Source of the DNA: an uncultured Collinsella sp.
Lineage (GTDB): Bacteria; Actinomycetota; Coriobacteriia; Coriobacteriales; Coriobacteriaceae
DNA: 17,787 nt
Direction: 5' to 3'
Assembly (NCBI GenBank): GCA_959026725.1
Contig: CAUFMG010000023.1
Coordinates: 1-17,787 of the forward strand
Position numbers and translations under genes: made by a program. A model generated the notes under the pieces. That model saw only the letters and a list, made by a program, of their open reading frames with translations, had not been told where the DNA came from and did no database searches. Below, piece after piece: positions 1 through 6,457 of this stretch (position 1 is its first letter; each line of letters begins with the position of its first letter).

Positions 1-79
1 CGTAGTGCACGAAGTTGCTGCCGATGAAGCCGCAGCCGCCCGTGACGATGATGTTCTTGGGTTCAAAGATCTCAGACAT
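1..79 (-). CDS. rfbB: dTDP-glucose 4,6-dehydratase, N-terminal fragment (window edge)
   Basis: Only the first 26 codons are inside the window; the gene runs off the left edge. The translation starts MSEIFEPKNIIVTGGCGFIG, with the Rossmann NAD-binding motif GGCGFIGSNF typical of extended short-chain dehydrogenases. This N-terminus, together with rfbA 1.6 kb upstream on the same strand, points to RfbB/RmlB, which converts dTDP-glucose to dTDP-4-keto-6-deoxyglucose, the second step to dTDP-L-rhamnose in the cytoplasm. The ATG at 79-77 has only a weak GGAT-like ribosome site. Base composition is GC-rich like rfbA and unlike the gene pair between them. Another NAD-dependent epimerase/dehydratase cannot be excluded from 26 residues, but context makes RfbB the best call. 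Confidence 0.82.
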   Translation of the reverse strand, partial: MSEIFEPKNIIVTGGCGFIGSNFVHY

Positions 80-154
80 GAAAATCCAATCTGAAGCATG
101 TACAGCTTCTTTAGTATGCCGCAGGAAGTGACGACGCGACACTATTCAACAAAA

Positions 155-1129
155 CTATCGGACATTTCGGCATGCGATAAGAGCCATAACCTTCGCAGAA
201 TTACCTCCCGTACAAAACGCCTCCGGAATGCAGTCTTTGTCGTAGTGAAAAACCGAATCCTCAGTTATTTCACGTAAGTACTTATAGAAGAAGTCTTCCC
301 AGCTTTTAAACTTCTCACTGTTTACAAAGGCTTCTGGGGTTTCCAAAACCGCCTTAACATCTAACCCTGAAATTACGCCAGAGCTCAGCAGAAGCCACTC
401 GAATGACTCGGGAAGACAAACCGTAACAGTATCGCGATGAATGTCTTGCAGCTTAAGGACGCGGTCCGCATAGCACCCAAATGCCGCTCCGTCCGCGACA
501 ACAAACACGCGATCGTCGAAATGCTGATCCAACCAGCCCAAAATCGCGCTGTTCGTCATGGCCGAAGCACAGGTAAGCTCACTGTCAGCGAAATGCCGTT
601 CAAAGAACTGGAAACCAGACTTACTGTCCTCGCATAGAAGGATAGAAAAGTCCTGTTTTGGCGCCGACCGGGAAATAGCATAACGATGATTCCCGCGATC
701 TTGATAAACAGGGACGAAAGAATGGTATTTTCCGCTCGTCTTAATCTTGTAAATCTCATCCACGCTATACGGAAGATTGGGGAAATCAGCCCTTGAGATC
801 AGCACGAAATAATTCGAGGAATACAGCACATGATGGGCAAACTCATCAGAATGGATCTCTTTTAAGCCCTCATCGACAAATACAATCGAGTCATGAACGG
901 ACGAAAGCTGGTTTCGCCAATCATAATCGGTCAGGGCGACACAGGGACAATCGCATTGCAAGGAAACGCCCGACTGCTCGCCCGTTCGCATGTAGTCTGC
1001 GACCATGTCAAACAGTGTCGTCTTACCCGTGCCACTATCGCCACGCACAATAGTGATGTTCCGCTTGATGGTAAATGTGTACTTAGTTCCCCTGCGGCGG
1101 GAAATCTTAACGAGATGCGAACCGTTCAT
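155..1129 (-). CDS. P-loop ATPase with possible TOPRIM-like C-terminal half, partner of DUF4869 protein
   Basis: The 324-residue protein has a clear Walker A motif GDSGTGKT at residues 30-37 and a Walker B SIVFVDEG at 81-88 (D86, E87). Only about 50 residues separate them, too few for the signature-bearing helical domain of a normal ABC ATPase. No LSGG-like motif is present. The second half (about 160 to 324) begins with a strand ending in an acidic patch, LLCEDSKSG (E167, D168), followed by VVADGAAFG (D213). This spacing recalls the E...D pattern of TOPRIM domains in OLD-family nucleases, but the usual DxD is not complete, so that link is tentative. No membrane segment or signal peptide is seen. 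The ATG at 1129 has an AGGT site 7 nt upstream, overlapping the stop of the DUF4869 gene 9 nt away, so the two are almost certainly co-transcribed. It is a predicted cytoplasmic ATPase of unknown role. Candidates are phage defence, DNA-end processing or regulation. It has no evident role in sugar synthesis. Confidence 0.85.
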   Translation of the reverse strand: MNGSHLVKISRRRGTKYTFTIKRNITIVRGDSGTGKTTLFDMVADYMRTGEQSGVSLQCDCPCVALTDYDWRNQLSSVHDSIVFVDEGLKEIHSDEFAHHVLYSSNYFVLISRADFPNLPYSVDEIYKIKTSGKYHSFVPVYQDRGNHRYAISRSAPKQDFSILLCEDSKSGFQFFERHFADSELTCASAMTNSAILGWLDQHFDDRVFVVADGAAFGCYADRVLKLQDIHRDTVTVCLPESFEWLLLSSGVISGLDVKAVLETPEAFVNSEKFKSWEDFFYKYLREITEDSVFHYDKDCIPEAFCTGGNSAKVMALIACRNVR

Positions 1130-1138
1130 AAGCAGTAC

Positions 1139-1576
1139 CTACAGATACGGAATCGACTCGTGAATCAATTCGGCCATGTTGTGAACGATTCGGCCGCTAT
1201 TCACGACTTTAATTTTAAAATCCTCGCGACCAAAGTCCATCACATGATAGAGATTCACAACAAGCTTGCGGTCTTTCGCCATGTCGAGAATCCACTTGGC
1301 ACAGTTGTCACCACAGGTAGAAGCGTTAAAAATTTGCTTACGATCAAATCTCATAAGCAGCAGCGTTTTCACGCCACCAGAAAGCTGGAGTGGGGAGATG
1401 GATCCAAGCACAGGGCTTTCGATGACGTTTTCGGAGACAACATCCGATCGATCAACATCTTTAATTATCGAGACTGCATAGGGATCCGTAATCCAAGAAG
1501 ACCGGTAAGAGTTTTTGAAATATGTCGCTGTGTTGTAAATCGCTTCTGGCATATCGCCAAAGTAGACGCTTAACAC
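1139..1576 (-). CDS. DUF4869-family protein
   Basis: This small soluble protein of 145 residues resembles the DUF4869 family, judged from its opening MLSVYFGDMPEAIYN, the central LSGGVKTLLLM and the CGDNCAKWIL block. Its function is not established. The GTG at 1576 is preferred because a GGGAG ribosome site lies 5 nt upstream and the protein then begins at the conserved block. A TTG at 1588 would add four residues and leave no good ribosome site. The LSGGVK stretch resembles the ABC/SMC signature loop LSGGxK, although the protein has no Walker motifs. The next gene, 9 nt downstream, supplies Walker A and B but lacks a signature, which suggests the two proteins act together; that is inference. 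The pair follows a terminator behind rfbA and I see no convincing promoter in the gap, so it may depend on read-through or a weak promoter. Confidence 0.78.
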   Translation of the reverse strand: MLSVYFGDMPEAIYNTATYFKNSYRSSWITDPYAVSIIKDVDRSDVVSENVIESPVLGSISPLQLSGGVKTLLLMRFDRKQIFNASTCGDNCAKWILDMAKDRKLVVNLYHVMDFGREDFKIKVVNSGRIVHNMAELIHESIPYL

Positions 1577-1581
1577 ATCCA

Positions 1582-1586
1582 CTCCC
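1582..1586 (-). promoter_or_regulatory. Ribosome binding site deciding the DUF4869 start
   Basis: GGGAG on the minus strand, 5 nt before the GTG at 1576. It fixes the start at GTG rather than the upstream TTG at 1588. Confidence 0.7.
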
Positions 1587-1624
1587 AATCATATTGTCTT
1601 TATGGTCAACGTAATCATAACGAA

Positions 1625-1652
1625 AGGGGCCACCAGATAAACGGTGACCCCT
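1625..1652 (-). terminator. Rho-independent terminator after rfbA
   Basis: On the minus-strand transcript a 10-bp stem, AGGGGTCACC pairing with GGTGGCCCCT (one U-G wobble), closes an 8-nt loop and is followed by a T-rich tail (TTTCGTTATGATT). It starts 20 nt past the rfbA stop. It would uncouple rfbA from the DUF4869/ATPase pair downstream. On the plus strand the same position is a C-A mismatch, so the structure is built for minus-strand RNA. Confidence 0.75.
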
Positions 1653-1671
1653 AAAAGAAAACAAGCTTGCG

Positions 1672-2571
1672 CTAGTACTCGCGCGGGCTGTTGACGATCT
1701 CGCCGGCGGCGACCTTCTTCAGGTGCCGCCCGTAGACCGACTTGCCGTAGGCCTTGGCGGCCTCCTCAAGCTCGGCGGTGGAGATCCAGCCGTTCTCCCA
1801 GGCGATCTCCTCGGGGACGGACACGGGCAGGTCCTGGGAGTGCTCCACGGCGCGGACGAACTCCGCGGCCTCGTGCAGGCTCTCCATGGTGCCGGTGTCC
1901 AGCCACGCGTAGCCGCGGCCGAGGGTGACGACGGACAGCGTCCCCTCCTCCAGGTACATCTGGTTGAGCGTGGTGATCTCCAGCTCGCCGCGCGCGGACG
2001 GCTCCACCCTATGCGCTTTGGCGGCGACGTCGCCCGGGTAGAAGTACAGGCCGGTGACGGCGTAGGAGCTCTTGGGCTCGGCGGGCTTCTCCTCGATGGA
2101 GACGGCCCTGCCCTCGCGGTCGAACTCCACGACCCCGAAGCGCTCGGGGTCGTCCACGTGGTAGCCGAAGACCGTGGCGCGGCCCGACTCGGAGTTCTGG
2201 ACGGCGCGCGTCAGGTGGCGGGACAGGCCGTTGCCGTAGAAGATGTTGTCGCCGAGCACCAGGGCGCACGGCTCGCCGGCGATGAACTCCTCGCCGATGG
2301 TGAATGCCTGGGCCAGGCCGTCCGGGCTCGGCTGCTCTGCGTAGGACAGGTTCACGCCGTAGCGCGAGCCGTCCCCGAGCAGGCGCTCGAAGTTGGGCAG
2401 GTCGGTCGGCGTGGAGATGACCAGGATGTCCCGGATGCCCGCCAGCATGAGGGTGGACAGCGGGTAGTAGATCATGGGCTTGTCGTAGACCGGCAGCAGC
2501 TGCTTGGAGGTCACGAGCGTGAGCGGGTACAGGCGGGTGCCGGACCCGCCGGCGAGGATAATGCCTTTCAT
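1672..2571 (-). CDS. rfbA: Glucose-1-phosphate thymidylyltransferase
   Basis: This 299-residue enzyme makes dTDP-glucose from glucose-1-phosphate and dTTP, the first step of dTDP-L-rhamnose synthesis. The length matches the RmlA family. Motifs are the nucleotidyltransferase loop GGSGTRL (residues 8-14), SKQLLPVYDKPM (22-33) with the conserved lysine K23, the metal-site GDNIFYG (D108) and a later EKP segment near 161. The ATG at 2571 is supported by GGAGG 5 nt upstream (2577-2581). Transcription probably starts from the minus promoter at 2610-2638, leaving a leader of about 30 nt. The gene is strongly GC-rich (67% by count in 1741-1800), far above the neighbouring glycosyltransferase genes. 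In many genomes the other rml genes follow directly; here two unrelated genes intervene before rfbB. Confidence 0.97.
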   Translation of the reverse strand: MKGIILAGGSGTRLYPLTLVTSKQLLPVYDKPMIYYPLSTLMLAGIRDILVISTPTDLPNFERLLGDGSRYGVNLSYAEQPSPDGLAQAFTIGEEFIAGEPCALVLGDNIFYGNGLSRHLTRAVQNSESGRATVFGYHVDDPERFGVVEFDREGRAVSIEEKPAEPKSSYAVTGLYFYPGDVAAKAHRVEPSARGELEITTLNQMYLEEGTLSVVTLGRGYAWLDTGTMESLHEAAEFVRAVEHSQDLPVSVPEEIAWENGWISTAELEEAAKAYGKSVYGRHLKKVAAGEIVNSPREY

Positions 2572-2576
2572 GTAGT

Positions 2577-2581
2577 CCTCC
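2577..2581 (-). promoter_or_regulatory. Ribosome binding site of rfbA
   Basis: A full GGAGG on the minus strand with a 5-nt spacer to the ATG of rfbA; the strongest ribosome site in the window. Confidence 0.75.
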
Positions 2582-2588
2582 GTGTCAT

Positions 2589-2617
2589 TTAACTGATTTA
2601 GTTACGACTTATATAAT
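2589..2617 (+). promoter_or_regulatory. Sigma-70-type promoter for the glycosyltransferase pair
   Basis: Plus strand: -35 TTAACT (2589-2594), 17-nt spacer, perfect -10 TATAAT (2612-2617). It would start transcripts near 2624, giving a leader of almost 90 nt before the GTG at 2711. It lies face to face with, and overlaps, the rfbA promoter. Confidence 0.6.
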
Positions 2618-2638
2618 AATCTCTATCGGTCATATCAA
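2610..2638 (-). promoter_or_regulatory. Sigma-70-type promoter for rfbA
   Basis: Minus strand: -35 TTGATA (2638-2633), 17-nt spacer, -10 TATATA (2615-2610). The -35 matches consensus at 5 of 6 positions. It points at rfbA with a short leader carrying GGAGG. Its -10 overlaps the -10 of the plus-strand promoter at 2589-2617. Confidence 0.6.
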
Positions 2639-2710
2639 TTAAAAATATATGAGCGATACCCATTGAACAGGCCATCTAATTGCCTCGGCACGGAAAGAGC
2701 GTCAGGAACA

Positions 2711-3904
2711 GTGAAGATTTACATCGCAGCGCATAAGCACTTTGACATTGATGCGCAAGCGCCGTATCAGCCGCTCTACGTTGGGTCAAGCTCCATTCCA
2801 CCAGACAATCGTCAGGCTGGATGGCTGTACGACGATCAAGGCGATAATATTTCCCAGAAAAACAAACACTACTGCGAGCTTACCGGCCTCTATTGGATAT
2901 GGAAGAATTCTCCTGAGTCGATAGTTGGGCTCACGCATTATCGAAGGGCGTTTGAGTCCCCCAATGACTCAAAGCAGATGCTCAAAGACTATGAAATTGA
3001 GAACATTCTTACTCATTATGACTGTATTGTTGCAGCCAAAGAACCCTGCACAAGCTCAATCGGGTGCAACTTAATCACTGTTGCTGAGCAGTATAGAATG
3101 ATCCATTCTTCGACAGATCTGCTACAGGCAAGGGAAATCATCAGGACGAAATGCCCTGGCTACTTGGATGCTTTTGATAAAGCAATTTGCGAGGAGTGTT
3201 CTTTTTCGCCATGCAATATGTTTATTTGCAAAAAGGAGCTGATGGACCGATATTGTAAATGGCTTTTCAAAATCGAAAAACAACTTGAGAAGCGTATTGA
3301 CTATATAAGTGGTCGCGATAGCTATCAACAAAGGATGCCTGGCTTTATCTCAGAACGACTGTTTAATGCCTTCCTTAAAAAGGAAGGCATTAAATGCTAT
3401 GAATGCCACATCTTTAACCCAATTAATAAAGAGGCCCTCACGATCGATCAAAGCACGTGGCCTCGAAGGAGACCGCAACTTACATGCTCGTGCTCTACGA
3501 ATGCCATATTTAACGGAGTAGACTATTCATCGGTATTTGATTATTCCTTTTATGTAAATCATTACGAGGATCTATTCGATAGATATAAAGACGACCCCCT
3601 TGGAGCGCTGGAACATTTCATCGCAATCGGCATTAATGAAAATCGAGTTGCACATCCACATTTTTCTATCGGCTCTCTTCTGAATGGAAATCCAGATTTA
3701 AGAAGTAGGTGCAGCGCAAATCTCGAGGCAGCGCAAATGTATATAGCAAATCCTAAAGAATATATGCATCCAATTGGATATGAAAACATTCATCCGCAAG
3801 ACGAGCAAAGCAATTCAACTATGGCCACATGGCATGAACGTCGAATAACAGCGGCGCGTATTCGGTACCAAGAAAGAATCGAGAGACTACCTGTACTGGA
3901 TTAA
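2711..3904 (+). CDS. DUF4422 glycosyltransferase with C-terminal wall-type repeat
   Basis: With the GTG start the protein has 397 residues and opens MKIYIAAHKHFD, the usual beginning of DUF4422 proteins, a family of capsular glycosyltransferase-like enzymes. Supporting motifs are the Y/W-rich CELTGLYWIWKN (about 55-66) and GLTHYRRAF (73-81). A TTG at 2663 would add 16 unconserved residues and has no good ribosome site. After the catalytic part, residues about 275-312 form a repeat-like unit (FDYSFYVNHYEDL ... ALEHFIAIGINENR) that matches the repeats of the glucosaminidase at the other end of the window. The donor sugar cannot be read from sequence. The gene is AT-rich relative to rfbA. Nucleotides 3362-3394 inside it form a perfect 15-bp inverted repeat. 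It shares the plus strand with the tandem GT2 gene 75 nt downstream, probably as one transcript. Confidence 0.86.
   Translation: MKIYIAAHKHFDIDAQAPYQPLYVGSSSIPPDNRQAGWLYDDQGDNISQKNKHYCELTGLYWIWKNSPESIVGLTHYRRAFESPNDSKQMLKDYEIENILTHYDCIVAAKEPCTSSIGCNLITVAEQYRMIHSSTDLLQAREIIRTKCPGYLDAFDKAICEECSFSPCNMFICKKELMDRYCKWLFKIEKQLEKRIDYISGRDSYQQRMPGFISERLFNAFLKKEGIKCYECHIFNPINKEALTIDQSTWPRRRPQLTCSCSTNAIFNGVDYSSVFDYSFYVNHYEDLFDRYKDDPLGALEHFIAIGINENRVAHPHFSIGSLLNGNPDLRSRCSANLEAAQMYIANPKEYMHPIGYENIHPQDEQSNSTMATWHERRITAARIRYQERIERLPVLD
3362..3394. repeat. Perfect 15-bp inverted repeat inside the DUF4422 gene
   Basis: TTTAATGCCTTCCTT (3362-3376), loop AAA, then its exact reverse complement (3380-3394). It encodes part of the FNAFLKKEGIK segment. 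No T-run follows on either strand, so it does not look like a terminator. Confidence 0.9.
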
Positions 3905-3979
3905 TTCAATGCAAGAATAAACCTGAGATCAAAGTGAAATAGTGCAGGCATCCTCAGTGCAACGGAAAGGTAAATTGAA

Positions 3980-6379
3980 ATGAAAATTAGCATGGATTGT
4001 ATTTGCCGTGGAAGCGGAAAGGTGTACGTTCTCCTAAAGAATGTTGAGATAGACGCATCAAATATTCAGGTGACAGCAGCGAAGAGCGAGGGAACGACAA
4101 TACCAAGCTCTATCTATCCATACGAGTCAAATAAAAATCAATACGTCGTAGTTCTTCCCGACCTTGGAACTGGTGATTGCGATATTCAGATTAATGATTT
4201 GAGTGCGCGATGCGTCTACGATGTCATTAAAATCAGCTTTAGCACGGCAAAATGGGCGTCAAGATTAAACTATAAATTAAAGAATGATTTGTCCCATTCC
4301 ATTAGGAACTATGACGATAAGCACGACTTGGATGTAGCAAGCATGCGTTTTCACGAGTTTATCGAAGATGGAGATGAGGCCATTCTTCGCTGCTCAGTAA
4401 AACTTCCTCAGCGCGAAGACAACAAAATAGCCATCAGCTGCTTCGATACCTCGATGAATCGTATTGAGATCGAGCCGATCACAACCGATGACATTACGAT
4501 CCCCTTGTGGTTTGCTCCCAATAAAAAACGTCGCGAAATTCAATACTCGGTCCGAATCCCAAATAGCACAAATAGGCTTATCTTCACAATCGAAGACGAC
4601 AACCACCCAAGCTTTAACAGCTTCGCTGTTGTGGACAACGAAGAGCTCGATAAGCTACGCATTTTAACCACATCGAAAATGAAACCTATTTCGATTGATC
4701 CATCTGCATATCCAAATTGGCTCGAGCAACACAAGGCAAGCTCGGCGATACTCGAAAAACAATCGATGGTTACCTTCAAGGAAATGCCTTTGTTTAGCAT
4801 CGTCGTTCCCCTATTCAACACACCCGAAAATCTGTTCAGGGAAATGGTGGAATCGGTTCTTATACAGAGCTATGCAAACTGGGAGCTTGTGCTAGTCAAT
4901 GCAAGCCCAGATAACAGTGCGCTTGCAGATATAATCGAAGCCGCTAAGATTAAAGACGCTCGCATTAAGGTGATAGAGCTAGCAAACAATGCCGGCATTT
5001 CCAAAAACACTCTTGCTGGGACAAAAGAAGCAAATGGAGATTTCATTTGCTTCTTAGACCACGACGATACTCTCGAGCCCTCGGCGCTTTATGAATATGC
5101 GCATGCAATTAATGCTGAAAACAATACTGATCTAATTTACTGCGACGAAGACAAACTGTTTGTCAATGGCAGCTATGGCGATCCGTTCTTTAAGCCAGAT
5201 TTAAGCATCGATTTGCTGCGAAGCGTTAATTATATTTGCCATTTCCTTGCAATCAGAAAAACGCTATTCGATTCTCTCGGGTACGGCGACGAACAGTACG
5301 ATGGAGCCCAAGACCACGACTTAACGCTTAAGGCAATCGAAAAAGCACGGCATGTGGTGCACGTGGCTAAAATCCTGTATCACTGGAGAATTAGCGAGAA
5401 CTCAACTGCAGGTGACCCGAACTCAAAGCTATATGCATGGGATGCTGGCGTCAAAGCTGTACAGGCCCATTTGGACAGGCTTGGAATTGCAGCGAAAGTT
5501 TACCGCGGAAACGACCCCTTCACTTATAAAGTTGCCTATGCAGTTCCGGAAAGTCATCCACTTGTTTCAATTGTTATTCCAACAAAGGACCATCCCACAG
5601 TTCTCGATACGTGCATTAAGTCGATCATAGAACGCTCAACGTACGATAACTACGAAATCATCATTATCGAAAACAACAGCGAGAACCAAGAAACATTCGA
5701 GTACTACTCAGAATTGGAGAAAAGCTATCCCGATACGATTCGCATCGAATATTGGGATGCGGAATTTAATTTCTCAAAACTGATGAACTTTGGCGCTAGC
5801 AAAGCAAAGGGCAATTATCTTCTCTTGTTAAACAACGATACAGAAGTTATAACCCCAAACTGGATCGAAAACATGCTGGGCATTTGTTCGCGAAAAGAAG
5901 TTGGCATTGTTGGTGCAAGACTTTTCTACAGCGATAATACTCTGCAACATGCAGGCGTCGGCATCGGAGGGATTGGAGCCGGCCACCTCGGAAAAGACTA
6001 CCCCAGAGGTAAATGGGGCTACTTCAATCTATGCGATCGTACACAAGATTTAAGTGCCGTGACCGCAGCATGCCTCATGACAAAGAGAGCTGTTTTCGAC
6101 GAAGTCGGCGGCTTTAGAGAAGAATTGGCTGTCGCCTTTAATGATGTTGACTATTGCCTCAAAGTGAGGAGTCACAATTATTTGGTTGTATATACACCCG
6201 ATACTGAGCTGTATCATTACGAGTCGTTATCACGAGGCTATGAGATCAGCGATGAAAAGAAAATGAGGTTCCATCGGGAATACTCATTGCTCAACTACCT
6301 ATGGCCAGAGTACTACGTGAAAGGCGATCCGTATATAAACATAAATATCGTCAGTGGAAATCTGTATTATCAAATATAA
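3980..6379 (+). CDS. Tandem GT2 glycosyltransferase (two catalytic domains)
   Basis: The 799-residue protein has three parts. Residues 1 to about 270 are a beta-rich region of no recognised function. Residues from 272 hold a first GT2 domain starting FSIVVPLFNTPENLF, with DHDD at 360-363 and YCDEDK as metal/nucleotide-sugar residues. A second GT2 domain begins at about 530 (SIVIPTKDHP), with LLNNDTEV (D620) and a later FNDVDYCLK block. Both domains keep their acidic motifs, so both may be active. They could add two sugars in alternation, as in dual-domain enzymes of rhamnan-type polysaccharides. No membrane segments are evident; it probably works on lipid-linked substrate at the inner face. 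The ATG at 3980 has GGAAAGG upstream (3964-3970). The gene is AT-rich. It is the last gene on the plus strand before the hairpin at 6421. Confidence 0.9.
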   Translation: MKISMDCICRGSGKVYVLLKNVEIDASNIQVTAAKSEGTTIPSSIYPYESNKNQYVVVLPDLGTGDCDIQINDLSARCVYDVIKISFSTAKWASRLNYKLKNDLSHSIRNYDDKHDLDVASMRFHEFIEDGDEAILRCSVKLPQREDNKIAISCFDTSMNRIEIEPITTDDITIPLWFAPNKKRREIQYSVRIPNSTNRLIFTIEDDNHPSFNSFAVVDNEELDKLRILTTSKMKPISIDPSAYPNWLEQHKASSAILEKQSMVTFKEMPLFSIVVPLFNTPENLFREMVESVLIQSYANWELVLVNASPDNSALADIIEAAKIKDARIKVIELANNAGISKNTLAGTKEANGDFICFLDHDDTLEPSALYEYAHAINAENNTDLIYCDEDKLFVNGSYGDPFFKPDLSIDLLRSVNYICHFLAIRKTLFDSLGYGDEQYDGAQDHDLTLKAIEKARHVVHVAKILYHWRISENSTAGDPNSKLYAWDAGVKAVQAHLDRLGIAAKVYRGNDPFTYKVAYAVPESHPLVSIVIPTKDHPTVLDTCIKSIIERSTYDNYEIIIIENNSENQETFEYYSELEKSYPDTIRIEYWDAEFNFSKLMNFGASKAKGNYLLLLNNDTEVITPNWIENMLGICSRKEVGIVGARLFYSDNTLQHAGVGIGGIGAGHLGKDYPRGKWGYFNLCDRTQDLSAVTAACLMTKRAVFDEVGGFREELAVAFNDVDYCLKVRSHNYLVVYTPDTELYHYESLSRGYEISDEKKMRFHREYSLLNYLWPEYYVKGDPYININIVSGNLYYQI

Positions 6380-6420
6380 AAGTGTCATGACGCTTAACTC
6401 ATGAGCACGTAAAGAATGGA

Positions 6421-6454
6421 GAATGGGGCTGCCGGTTAACCGACAGCCCCATTC
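6421..6454. terminator. Hairpin terminator between convergent genes
   Basis: An 11-bp stem GAATGGGGCTG/CAGCCCCATTC is extended by CGG/CCG around a TTAA loop. The one unpaired position is C-A in plus-strand RNA but U-G in minus-strand RNA, so the minus-strand transcript has an uninterrupted 15-bp stem. It sits 4 nt past the stop of the membrane-protein gene and 42 nt past the tandem GT2 stop. Short T-rich stretches flank both sides, so it probably ends transcription in both directions, best on the minus strand. Confidence 0.8.
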
Positions 6455-6457
6455 TTC

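Noticed and set aside
93..109. Short inverted repeat GAAGC/GCTTC as a terminator between the ATPase gene and rfbB
   Set aside because: Only five base pairs with a 7-nt loop and no T-tail; too weak to call.
1577..1588. TTG start for the DUF4869 gene
   Set aside because: The GGGAG ribosome site lies at 1582-1586, upstream of the GTG at 1576 but within codons 1 to 3 of the longer version.
1588..1620. Promoter for the DUF4869/ATPase pair (TTGACC and TATGAT-like boxes)
   Set aside because: The spacing between the boxes is only 10 nt and the -10-like box overlaps the ribosome site, so it is not a believable promoter.
2663..2710. TTG start adding 16 residues to the DUF4422 protein
   Set aside because: No good ribosome site, and the added residues are unlike the family, whose members begin at the KIYIAAHK block; the GTG at 2711 fits better.
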